From the NCBI GenBank assembly GCA_964508715.1, contig CAZDUX010000012.1, positions 1-64,000 of the forward strand: a stretch of DNA of 64,000 nt, written 5' to 3'. Position 1 is the first letter of the stretch, and each line of letters opens with the position of its first letter. Source of the DNA: JAKALX01 sp964508715. GTDB lineage: Bacteria; Chloroflexota; Dehalococcoidia; Tepidiformales; Tepidiformaceae. The translations under genes and the position numbers were made by a program. Below the pieces are notes generated by a model, which saw nothing but the letters and a program-made list of their open reading frames with translations, did no database searches and had not been told where the DNA came from. Shown here piece after piece: positions 25,121-32,873 of the stretch.

Positions 25121-25396
25121 GTCCGCGAATCTACCAGTCCTATGGCCCCATCGGTATTCGGATGAATACCGAGCCACGTTCTAATTACCCTCATATGGTA
25201 ATCCCGGTCTCGCCGCGCTATTGTTACTTCGCATCCACCGGAGTGGTCAGCCGGTGGAAACTACGGATACGAAAGGGTTGCCGGCCCTCAGTCGCACAAG
25301 GCACGACGCGGGCGACCGCGCTCACGCAAAGCCACGGGTCCCATCGCGGATAGCCGGGCTGCCGAACGAGGAAGCGGCACGCCGCCGAGGCCTCCG
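25121..25396. promoter_or_regulatory. divergent intergenic region with two palindromes
   Basis: A perfect 8-bp inverted repeat CGGTATTC / GAATACCG (loop GGAT) spans 25152-25171. A second, ATTACC / GGTAAT, spans 25184-25202. They lie between the DUF2325-like gene (leftward) and the secreted-protein gene (rightward), which suits regulator binding sites. TATTGT near 25219 is a candidate rightward -10, leaving a long leader of about 170 bases that is GC-rich and potentially structured. Confidence 0.5.
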
Positions 25397-26368
25397 ATGA
25401 CCACCTTCTCGCGCATCTTCGCTCCCCTCCTCGCCTTCGCGATTGCTGTCCTCAGCCAGTCCCTGCTCCCGGCGCCTGCTGCAAACGCCGCCTCCCCCTA
25501 CACCGTGACAATCTCCTCCCTGGCGGCCGCGTTCCCCGCCGGTGGCGACGGTGTCCTTACCGTCCATGTCGAGGCGCCCGATGTCTCGAAGCTTCCATCC
25601 TTCACCTACGATGTCGAGGGTGGCGAAATCGTCAACATCGGCGCACTCACCCCCGTCAGCAGCACCGCCGCCGAGGGCGCTGTCCATGTCACCCGCTCCA
25701 CCGCTGGCATTGTCCGCCTGCAGGCCAGTTTTGCCGGTTCCAGCGTCGCCTTCGCAGAGGCGCGGTTTGCCGACATGCACGCCCTCCGCGTCAATGTCGC
25801 TCTCACTGGCGCCGGGCCCGATGCCGCCGCGCGTACCTGGCGCTTCGAGATCCGCAACGCCTCCGGGTTGCTCGTCGAGACCCTCCAGGCTGGTACGAGC
25901 GGTGATGACCTCACGGCCAGCATCGCTAGCGCCCCACTCCCCTACGGCATGTACACCATCCGCCAGGTTCTCGGGAACGATACGAGGTTCGCCTGTGGCG
26001 GCGGCGCCTTTTACGCCGTCACCGCCCCCGCGGGCGCCGAGACCACCATCGAGCTCTCCGCCTCGGTCGATAGCGTGAACTTCGTCATTGCTCTCTGCGC
26101 CGATGCCCCACAGCTCTCATTCCAGGCGCCGATCGACCCCGTCAGCCACGACAGCGGTGCCGCTCCCGGCGAAACCCCGGTCAACGAAGTCCGCGGCGTC
26201 CGCGCCGAAGGTCCGGGACCGGCCACCACTCCGCTCCCTCCTCGCACCGGCACCGGCACGGCCGGCGAAGCGGGGCCGAACCTCCTGCTCATCCTTGGTG
26301 CGCTCCTCGTCGTCCTCGCACCCGCCGCCTGCGCAACCAGCCTCCTCTCCTCTCGTCGAAGACGTTAG
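25397..26368 (+). CDS. secreted protein with C-terminal anchor (PPxTG-like)
   Basis: 323 residues. It has a signal peptide at about 1-35 (FAPLLAFAIAVLSQSLL, cleavage after ANA), then beta-rich extracellular sequence to about 260. The proline-rich stretch TTPLPPRTGTG precedes a membrane segment (about 294-313, LLLILGALLVVLAPAAC) and a terminal arginine cluster. That end is the layout of a sortase-type cell-wall signal, with PPRTG in place of LPxTG. No sortase lies in the window, so it may simply be membrane-anchored. It heads a cluster of surface-protein genes. Confidence 0.75.
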   Translation: MTTFSRIFAPLLAFAIAVLSQSLLPAPAANAASPYTVTISSLAAAFPAGGDGVLTVHVEAPDVSKLPSFTYDVEGGEIVNIGALTPVSSTAAEGAVHVTRSTAGIVRLQASFAGSSVAFAEARFADMHALRVNVALTGAGPDAAARTWRFEIRNASGLLVETLQAGTSGDDLTASIASAPLPYGMYTIRQVLGNDTRFACGGGAFYAVTAPAGAETTIELSASVDSVNFVIALCADAPQLSFQAPIDPVSHDSGAAPGETPVNEVRGVRAEGPGPATTPLPPRTGTGTAGEAGPNLLLILGALLVVLAPAACATSLLSSRRRR

Positions 26369-26399
26369 GTCGCCTCTCCTTCCCTTGGTCAGGGGGCAA

Positions 26400-26429
26400 C
26401 CGGGGTGCGCTGTGGCCGGCGCACCCCGG
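26400..26429 (+). terminator. intrinsic terminator
   Basis: A perfect 10-bp GC stem, CCGGGGTGCG (26400-26409) with CGCACCCCGG (26420-26429), is followed by TTCTTGCT. This is the best classical terminator in the window and ends the secreted-protein gene. Confidence 0.8.
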
Positions 26430-26468
26430 TTCTTGCTATCCCGAAGGTGCTCATGCGAATGCGCATTT

Positions 26469-26637
26469 TACAATCCGTCCCTTGACGTTGAGGGGGGTCA
26501 TGGCGGATAAAAGCTTCGGTTTGGGTTTTCCCGGTGGGTCGAGTCGCCGGGATGATCCTGTGCGCCCATAACGGGTGCGTCTATCCGGACTACGACGTCC
26601 GGCGGGGTGCGTCAAAGGGTCCTAGCGGGGGACTTCT
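26469..26637 (+). promoter_or_regulatory. promoter and structured leader of the 1299-residue surface protein
   Basis: Two candidate promoters are present: a TACAAT box at 26469-26474, and TTGACG (26482) spaced 18 bases from GATAAA (26506). The leader then carries CCCGG...CCGGG, GCGCCC...GGGTGC and a perfect CCGGAC/GTCCGG hairpin. The last is flanked by two copies of GGGTGCGTC. The ribosome-binding site GCGGGGGA precedes ATG 26638. It matches no riboswitch class that I can name. Confidence 0.5.
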
Positions 26638-29600
26638 ATGGCCTGCTCTCGTCGGCGGTTATTCCTTTTCGCCGTTTTCCTTGTTTTCACCACCCTGGTA
26701 GCTGGCGGTCCGGCCCTCAGCCTTCCCGTGCCAACCATCGCTCGTGCCGCCAATGGCGACGCCAGCGCCGAGTTCGATCCCCTTTCGCCCGTCAATCCCC
26801 CCAACCCTGCAAACACCGCCAACCCCCCGCGCCTCCTCGCCGGTGACCTCTCTCACGCCCTCCCGGCTCTCGCCGACCTCTCACTCGGCACCAACGGCTA
26901 CTGCGTCACCCTCCACACCCAGAACCTGACCCCCTACTCGGATGCCGGCATCCCTGCCCAGAATCTTGGCTTCACGGTCGTTGCCACCGGCCCGATCGCG
27001 TCTTCGAGCCCGCCCGTCCTCTTCGTTCCCCTCCCCGGCGCCCTCCGCGTGGCTGAACCCTGGCTCACGAGCGTCGACGCACCTCCTGGCTTCCCCGCTA
27101 CCCCCACGGCCAACGGCGACAAGTTCTGCGTCGTTGTCCAGGCGCCACAGGGATACACGACGCTCGCCGTGAACTGGGATTACAAGGACGCAGACGGCGT
27201 CCGCCACACCATCACCCTCAACGATCCCCGCCTCATCCCGATCGTCACGGTCACCCTTCGTGCTACCGCCGTTGGCTCGTTTGCCTCCGTCTGCACCGTC
27301 GGCTGGGACCCGAGCTTCCTCACCGGCCACACCTCGAACAACAATGTGCTGCCCGGGACGCCGGATCCACTCAATGTCGTGACGACCGCCGACTGGACGG
27401 TCACCCTCAACGCCGGCAACGTCTCGGTCATCAGCGTTCAGCACGATACGGCCAATCCCGTCGAGTGGTGCGTCAGCCTCAAATCCAACTCGGGCGCCGC
27501 CATCACCACGAACGTCTCCTTCGCATTCGACTCCGTCTATAACCGGGTGACGAACGCGGACGACCAGGCCCACACCATCACCATCCAGGGGCTCTGCCCG
27601 GTCAACATCCCCGGTGGATTCGCGATCGCCCACATCGGTCCCGGGGGCGAAGTCCTCGCCGAAGAGACCTCGCCCGCCCTTGTCATCGGTACCCGCGAGT
27701 ACGCCTGTATCCTCGATACCACCAACACCGACACCATGCAGACCTCCGACATCAGCATTACCGCCGCATCCGGAGCCGATAAACCCAACGTCACCGGGCT
27801 GGCCGTCTTCCATGCGCCTGGCTCCCTGCCATCGGGGAGCTCAGTCGCCGCCGGCACCCTCTGCTTCACCTGGACATCCTCGATTCCAGGCGAGCAGCTC
27901 GTCGCCGCCACCTTCCTCCAGGGCGGTACCACAACCCGGCACGCCCAATGGGTCGGCACCACCGGCACCGATTGCGCTCTTCCCCAGAGTGGCTTCCTCG
28001 TTGTCCAGTGGAACCGCATCGACCGCACTGCCATCACCAACGGTGCCACCCCGCTCTTCAGCGGCCCCGATGCGAACGACATCACCAACACCACCCTCAC
28101 CTATCAGCTCCAGTTCAACGCCGCCGATGGTACCTTCCTCGCCGGAACCATCAATCTCGCCGAATTCGTCATGGGCTCCCACAACACCGGCGGCAAGAAG
28201 ATCAATGGCTTCCTCCAGGGTGTCCAGTTCCGCGCCCGGATCGTCAGCCAGGGCCTCTGCGGGCACTTCGAAGTGCCCACACCGCTTCCCGGTACCACGG
28301 GCCCGCAGCAGGTTTTCGGCACCAGCATCAGCGGCCGCTTCGAGCTCAACGATGGCAGCCTCAACCCGGCTGCACCGGCATTCGGCGACACCGATGCATC
28401 CATCGATGACCTCCAGATCTCCATCGACAACGACCCCTGCACGGCGGGCTCCGCTATCCAGGTCCAGGTCGACGTCTTCTATCCCGGCGCCACGACACCG
28501 GCCCTCGCATCTCCCGAGACGATGACCATCAACTTCGTCTTCTACCCGCCCAACAAGACCCCTCAAATCGCCTGGGCCGGCCAGACCGTCACCATCACCT
28601 ACGGCTTCAGCTCCTCGAACTGCACCAACCTCACCGCCTACTTCGTCCGTGGCGACCGCCAGCGCGGCTCCTTCGTCGGCGGAAACAACACCTCGGTCAG
28701 TGGTAAGTCGGCGTCCCAGCCACTCGACCCCCAGAGCTGCAGCGCCACCATCAAGTACACCAGTGCCGACCCCGGCGAAGTCGATATCGAAGCGTTTCTC
28801 TACGTCAATGGTGAGCCCAACCCCTACTCCAAGGTTGGCTTCCCCATCTTCTTCCTCGCCATCGAAGACGTGACCCTCACCTCGCCTGCGACCCAGAACG
28901 TCTCTGATGTTGGCGATGTCGTCGCCACGGTCCGCGGCTACTTCGTTGGCACGAACCCGTCTGGCCGCGAAGCTGAGACCAAGCCCGACGGCCGCCGTGT
29001 CCCCGCCGATCGCTGGGTTATCCCCGATGACTGGGACACCCTCCGCGGCCCTTCCGAGTTTCGCGGAAACTGGGGCAGCGCCGATCTTCCGCCCCTCAAT
29101 GTCACCTTCCTCATGCAGGATGAGCCCATCGTCAACAGCTACAAGGACAGGGTCTCGAAGGGCGCTGTCGGCTGGTTTATCCCCGACCTCGGAGGTAACG
29201 GCTCCTCACCGCCCGAAATCGGCCGCGTCCCCGATGGCAATGGTGTCTATCCCCGCCCGCGGATAATGACCGCCCAGTCCGACCTCGATGGCGTCGCCAG
29301 TGTTCATAACTTCGGCGACTGGAACCTGAGCTACGAGGGCTGCGCCGCCAACATCCCCACCGGCAATCCCCATTGCAAGGTCGGTGATATCGTCGGTCAT
29401 ACCCGCTACTACGCCGTCGCCGACTACGCCGAGGATCCCGGGAAGTTCCCCCAGGTCGGCTCCAACGTCTCGCCTACCGACTGGACATGGGCGGGCTTCA
29501 AGCAAGTCACCATCATTCCCGGTGACGTCCCCTTCCAGAAGTACGTCGTTGCCCACCTCCTCGACCGTGACGGCTTCTGCGACGCTGCCTCATGGAACAA

Positions 29601-30537
29601 CGTCCTGGGCGTGAAGGTTGCCTTCCATATCGACTCCGGCGACGGCGTCATCCTCGAAGCCCAGGGGCAGCCCGCCGAGGTCTCCTCCGACCGCCGCTCC
29701 GCCGTGGTGACGACCTTCGATCTCCTCGATGACGCCGGGAAGGCGATGAACGCCGATATCGCCCGGCCCACCATCGACCCCAACGAATGCCAGGCCTGGA
29801 TCAAGGTCTCTGATAGCCTCATGAACCCGGTCAACGTCATCGTCACCTTCCCGGCCCAGCCGGCCCCTATCCCTGCGCCGGTCCGCATCACCCGGCTCGT
29901 TTGTGGTGACATGGAAGAGGTGACCGTCACCAACAAGGGTCTCGTGCCCGTTTCGCTCGCCGGTTTCGCTCTTCGAAGCCGCCCGCCGGGTGGCCCGTAC
30001 TTCCAGGAACAGCACCTCGGGCTCACTGGCCTCCTTCAGCCGGGCGAGAGCGCAACCTTCCCCGGCGGTCCCTCCGCAACCGCGGCTGCCGGCTGGATCC
30101 CCGGCCTCAACTACGTCATGACCGATGGCGGCTCCGATTACATGCGCCTTGTCTGGGACAACTTCGAACTCAACCGCGTGAACTGCGCGGGTCAGTTCTC
30201 CACCGCCCCGGCGCCCGATCCGCTGCCGCCAGACCAGGAAGGCCAGCTCGTCGTCGACCAGGTGGTTGAGTTCAACACCGATTTCCCGGTGAGCCTCGTA
30301 CCAGGCTGGAACCTCGTCACCGCTGGCGTTGGCAGCACCAACATCGCCCAGGCGTTCGCGGCGAACAGCGACGACCTCCTCGGCATCTACCTCTGGGATT
30401 TCGAGGCGAACCGCTGGAAGCGCTACCTGCCCGGCGTCCCGCCGGGCGATGCCGCGACCACGATCGACACGCTCGAAAAAGAGCAGATCTACTGGGTCGC
30501 GGTCAAGCGCGCGTTTACGGTAACGCTCCTCAAGTAG
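26638..30537 (+). CDS. giant secreted surface protein with a lamin-tail-like domain
   Basis: 1299 residues with a signal peptide (about 1-38, LFLFAVFLVFTTLVAGG) and no C-terminal anchor. The body is Thr/Asn/Gly-rich beta sequence containing paired cysteines, typical of repeated Ig-like folds. Residues about 1080-1190 (VRITRLVCGDMEEVTVTNKG, PVSLAGFALRSRPPG) look like a lamin-tail (LTD) domain. The last 85 residues begin VSLVPGWNLVTAGVG, a GWNL-type motif common at the C-terminus of secreted Chloroflexota proteins. A role in adhesion, S-layer or sheath formation is inference. It is flanked by anchored proteins. Confidence 0.8.
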   Translation: MACSRRRLFLFAVFLVFTTLVAGGPALSLPVPTIARAANGDASAEFDPLSPVNPPNPANTANPPRLLAGDLSHALPALADLSLGTNGYCVTLHTQNLTPYSDAGIPAQNLGFTVVATGPIASSSPPVLFVPLPGALRVAEPWLTSVDAPPGFPATPTANGDKFCVVVQAPQGYTTLAVNWDYKDADGVRHTITLNDPRLIPIVTVTLRATAVGSFASVCTVGWDPSFLTGHTSNNNVLPGTPDPLNVVTTADWTVTLNAGNVSVISVQHDTANPVEWCVSLKSNSGAAITTNVSFAFDSVYNRVTNADDQAHTITIQGLCPVNIPGGFAIAHIGPGGEVLAEETSPALVIGTREYACILDTTNTDTMQTSDISITAASGADKPNVTGLAVFHAPGSLPSGSSVAAGTLCFTWTSSIPGEQLVAATFLQGGTTTRHAQWVGTTGTDCALPQSGFLVVQWNRIDRTAITNGATPLFSGPDANDITNTTLTYQLQFNAADGTFLAGTINLAEFVMGSHNTGGKKINGFLQGVQFRARIVSQGLCGHFEVPTPLPGTTGPQQVFGTSISGRFELNDGSLNPAAPAFGDTDASIDDLQISIDNDPCTAGSAIQVQVDVFYPGATTPALASPETMTINFVFYPPNKTPQIAWAGQTVTITYGFSSSNCTNLTAYFVRGDRQRGSFVGGNNTSVSGKSASQPLDPQSCSATIKYTSADPGEVDIEAFLYVNGEPNPYSKVGFPIFFLAIEDVTLTSPATQNVSDVGDVVATVRGYFVGTNPSGREAETKPDGRRVPADRWVIPDDWDTLRGPSEFRGNWGSADLPPLNVTFLMQDEPIVNSYKDRVSKGAVGWFIPDLGGNGSSPPEIGRVPDGNGVYPRPRIMTAQSDLDGVASVHNFGDWNLSYEGCAANIPTGNPHCKVGDIVGHTRYYAVADYAEDPGKFPQVGSNVSPTDWTWAGFKQVTIIPGDVPFQKYVVAHLLDRDGFCDAASWNNVLGVKVAFHIDSGDGVILEAQGQPAEVSSDRRSAVVTTFDLLDDAGKAMNADIARPTIDPNECQAWIKVSDSLMNPVNVIVTFPAQPAPIPAPVRITRLVCGDMEEVTVTNKGLVPVSLAGFALRSRPPGGPYFQEQHLGLTGLLQPGESATFPGGPSATAAAGWIPGLNYVMTDGGSDYMRLVWDNFELNRVNCAGQFSTAPAPDPLPPDQEGQLVVDQVVEFNTDFPVSLVPGWNLVTAGVGSTNIAQAFAANSDDLLGIYLWDFEANRWKRYLPGVPPGDAATTIDTLEKEQIYWVAVKRAFTVTLLK

Positions 30538-30544
30538 TGCACGT

Positions 30545-30577
30545 AGAGGGCCCTCTGGCTACCCTCGCATGAGGGCC
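30545..30577 (+). terminator. hairpin between surface-protein genes
   Basis: GGCCCTC (about 30549) pairs with GAGGGCC (about 30571), 7 bp with a 15-base loop, directly after the stop of the 1299-residue gene. No T-run follows, so it may only attenuate transcription into the next gene. Confidence 0.45.
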
Positions 30578-30603
30578 GTCTACCCTATCCAGGTACCGTG
30601 CAT

Positions 30604-31374
30604 ATGTCATTTCGTATCTCGCCGTGGCGCTGGATCGCCGGCACTGGCACCCTCGTTGCAGCGCTCGGCCTCACTGCCGCTGTCGCCCAGATCCCCAGCC
30701 CGCCGTCCACCGTCTATGGCTCCGTAACCGACGAGACCGGGCCTGTCGCCGAGAACCTCCCCGTCGTCGGCTACATTGGCGACAAGGTCTGCGGCACCCG
30801 CGGGTATACCCAGTTCACGGGTGACGGTGCCGCGAAGGTTACCGTCTACTTCGTCGATGTCCTCTCCGCCGAGCAGACGCCTGGCTGCGGGACCGATGGG
30901 GCCGAAATCCGCGTCAAGATCGGCGACCGCTTCGCAACCCAGACCACGAAATGGAAGCGTGGCCCCGTCCAGCTCGACATTACCTTCGGCAACGCCACAC
31001 CCGCTCCAATCCCGACCTTCACCCCGACGGCCACTCGCCCGCCCCGCACCAATGAAGCCGGGACACCCGTTCCTGCCTCGAACACCACCCCGGGTGCACC
31101 CGCGAGCGGCAACACCCAGGGTCAGCAGGTTGGCACCATCCCCGCAGGCTCACCCGGCGCAGGGTCACCCGTCCCTACCCTCAAGGGCGGCATCACGAGC
31201 TCCAACCAGGATGGTTCGCGCCAGGCGGCCAGCACCGGCGATGGTGGTGGCTTCCCGCTCTGGGGCGTCGCCCTTCTCGTCCTCGTGGGCATTGCCGCGA
31301 TCGGCGGTGGTGTCGGCTACGCCATGTCACGCTCCCGCACACCCGGGGATCATCTCGACGATCCCCTCCGCTAG
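30604..31374 (+). CDS. secreted Pro/Thr-rich protein with C-terminal membrane anchor
   Basis: 256 residues from ATG 30604 (GTG 30598 is possible). A signal peptide occupies about 1-27. A compact domain follows (about 33-130) with two cysteine-containing segments (DKVCGTRGYTQF, TPGCGTDGAEIRVKIGDR). Next is a Pro/Thr/Gly-rich wall-spanning linker (about 132-210), a membrane segment (about 219-238, LWGVALLVLVGIAAIGGG) and a short basic/acidic tail. Unknown family. Its position just after the giant surface protein suggests a shared role at the cell surface. Confidence 0.7.
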   Translation: MSFRISPWRWIAGTGTLVAALGLTAAVAQIPSPPSTVYGSVTDETGPVAENLPVVGYIGDKVCGTRGYTQFTGDGAAKVTVYFVDVLSAEQTPGCGTDGAEIRVKIGDRFATQTTKWKRGPVQLDITFGNATPAPIPTFTPTATRPPRTNEAGTPVPASNTTPGAPASGNTQGQQVGTIPAGSPGAGSPVPTLKGGITSSNQDGSRQAASTGDGGGFPLWGVALLVLVGIAAIGGGVGYAMSRSRTPGDHLDDPLR

Positions 31375-31455
31375 GACAGCGCCTACCGGGGGCTCTCCGT
31401 CTCCCCGGGTTTGGTGGTAGAGACCCGTCTCTTGTGCTCGAAGCTGACGCAAGTG

Positions 31456-31483
31456 CGGCGGGGAGGCATTCACCTCCCCGCCG
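31456..31483. terminator. bidirectional terminator hairpin
   Basis: An 11-bp perfect stem, CGGCGGGGAGG / CCTCCCCGCCG with loop CATTCA, lies between the convergent anchored-protein gene and the CAP gene. It can serve either transcript. A second weaker hairpin (CCGGGG/CCCCGG) lies upstream near 31390. Confidence 0.7.
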
Positions 31484-31504
31484 GAGTCTCCGCAGCCCGG
31501 GGCG

Positions 31505-32404
31505 TCAGCCCAGGAAGATCATGCTGAAAATGTGGCGCCCATCTGCTGTTGTCACTTCCCCGATCCCGATCCGGAAGAAGTCGTTCGCCAGCAGGTTCGC
31601 CCGGTGGGTCGGGCTGTTCATCAGCGAAATCACCGCCCGGGGCGCCGCTTCAGCGGCCGCGTAGTTGTTCATCGCCAGGTTCTCACCCGCCCATGCATAG
31701 CTCGTGTAGCCGAAGTAGGCGAGGAGTTCCGTGTACATCGTGTACCCGTACGGATCCCGGTGCGCGAAGTAGTCCTGGTCCGCCATCTGCTGCGACCGTG
31801 TCCGCGCCACCTTCGTCAGCCCCGCGTCATAGGCGTACGCCGGCAGCCCCGCCTTTGCACGCTCCGCGTTGATGCCATCGAAAAGCTCCTGCTCGAGGGT
31901 TGTCGCTCCGCCACGGGAGACGGCCGGTACGTAGAAGTTCGCTTTCCCCGCATCTGCCGGTGCAGGCGGGTTTGCCGCAGCCGGCTGCGCCGGAGCCGGG
32001 GGCGCCTGTGGAGCCGCGGGTGCGGCTGCCTGGACCGGGGCGGCCGGTGCTGCTGGAGCGGGCGCCACCGCTACCGGCGGGGCCGCGACCGGCGGGGCCG
32101 GGAGCGTGAAGACCCGCACGAACTCCTCGGGCAATGCCGGCGAGATGTTCAGCGGCGTGTCCTTCTCGCCTGGAACCGCATCCCGCGAGACGAGGGCGGG
32201 CGTGATGCCCCCGCTTGCCCCGGGCGCCTCCACGCTCACGGGTGCTGCTGTCGCAGCATCTCCCGGGTCGTATTGCGCGATCCCGAGCCCGATTGCGAAC
32301 CCGCCCGCGATCCCCAGCAGATAGAGCGGCATGGAGCGGCTGATCCGCCACTCCCGCGCGATTTCGCCGACACTCCCCATCCGTGCGAGTTCAAAGCCAA
32401 CCAT
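31505..32404 (-). CDS. membrane-anchored CAP/SCP-domain (YkwD-like) protein
   Basis: 299 residues from ATG 32404, which has a strong Shine-Dalgarno (GGAGGA); the upstream extension to 32629 reads through the poly(C) tract and is not coding. A basic cytoplasmic N-terminus leads to a membrane segment (about 26-45, MPLYLLGIAGGFAIGLGIAQ). A Pro/Ala-rich linker of about 100 residues and a C-terminal CAP domain follow (about 175-299: LFDGINAERAKAGLPAYAYD, DQDYFAHRDPYGYTMYTELL, GENLAMNN, NSPTHRANLL). Bacterial CAP proteins are extracytoplasmic and poorly understood. It belongs with the neighbouring surface genes. Confidence 0.88.
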   Translation of the reverse strand: MVGFELARMGSVGEIAREWRISRSMPLYLLGIAGGFAIGLGIAQYDPGDAATAAPVSVEAPGASGGITPALVSRDAVPGEKDTPLNISPALPEEFVRVFTLPAPPVAAPPVAVAPAPAAPAAPVQAAAPAAPQAPPAPAQPAAANPPAPADAGKANFYVPAVSRGGATTLEQELFDGINAERAKAGLPAYAYDAGLTKVARTRSQQMADQDYFAHRDPYGYTMYTELLAYFGYTSYAWAGENLAMNNYAAAEAAPRAVISLMNSPTHRANLLANDFFRIGIGEVTTADGRHIFSMIFLG

Positions 32405-32612
32405 CGATTCCTCCCGCGTGAGACCGGACCTCTCGGCGGGATCGCCGCGGCCTCGACGGGAAGTTCGACGCTCGTCCGCCACGTCAAATGGCCCGCGGAA
32501 GACAGCTCGGTTACGGCTTCGTTGCTCGTTCACCGCCTGTTCCCCACCCTGACCCCGATGGCCGGGGGCGAACGGGCGGGGGGGCGGCCGCGCGAAGACG
32601 CTGACGGGAGCT

Positions 32613-32627
32613 CCCCCCCCCCCCCCC
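32613..32627. repeat. poly(C)15 homopolymer tract
   Basis: Fifteen consecutive C residues upstream of the Xre gene. The tract covers the position 17-18 bases before the TAGAAT -10 box, where a -35 element would lie. Length change by slippage could alter spacing and expression. It is the only homopolymer of this size that I see in the window. Confidence 0.9.
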
Positions 32628-32628
32628 A

Positions 32629-32654
32629 TACACGTTTCCGTGTAGAATCCTGCT
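32629..32654 (+). promoter_or_regulatory. Xre promoter with overlapping palindrome
   Basis: TACACG (32629-32634) and CGTGTA (32639-32644) form a perfect 6-bp inverted repeat with spacer TTTC. It overlaps the first two bases of the -10 box TAGAAT (32643-32648). ATG 32655 follows after only 6 bases, so the message is probably leaderless. The layout suits autorepression by Xre, which is inference. Confidence 0.65.
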
Positions 32655-32873
32655 ATGTCCGAGCGCCCTTCTGCATGGTCTGGCCGCGACGTGCTCGCCC
32701 TTCGAGAGGCCCTGGGAATGACGCAGGCCGCGTTCGCGCACGAGCTTGGCGTCCGCCAGCAGACGGTCAGCGAGTGGGAGACGGGCCGTTACCGGCCACG
32801 CGGGGCGAGCGCCCGCCTCCTCTCGCTCCTCGCCGAGCGCCGCGCACCCTACGACGCCGGCGGTACAGGCTGA
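32655..32873 (+). CDS. Xre-family helix-turn-helix regulator (single domain)
   Basis: 72 residues, essentially one HTH_3 domain. LREALGMTQAAFAHELGVRQ plus QTVSEWETGRYRPRG (about 18-53) contains the recognition helix RQQTVSEWE. There is no ligand or protease domain. Its stop overlaps the start of the DUF2851 gene (TGATG), so the two form an operon. A perfect inverted repeat at its promoter suggests it controls its own operon. An antitoxin role was considered, but the partner is not a recognisable toxin. Confidence 0.9.
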   Translation: MSERPSAWSGRDVLALREALGMTQAAFAHELGVRQQTVSEWETGRYRPRGASARLLSLLAERRAPYDAGGTG

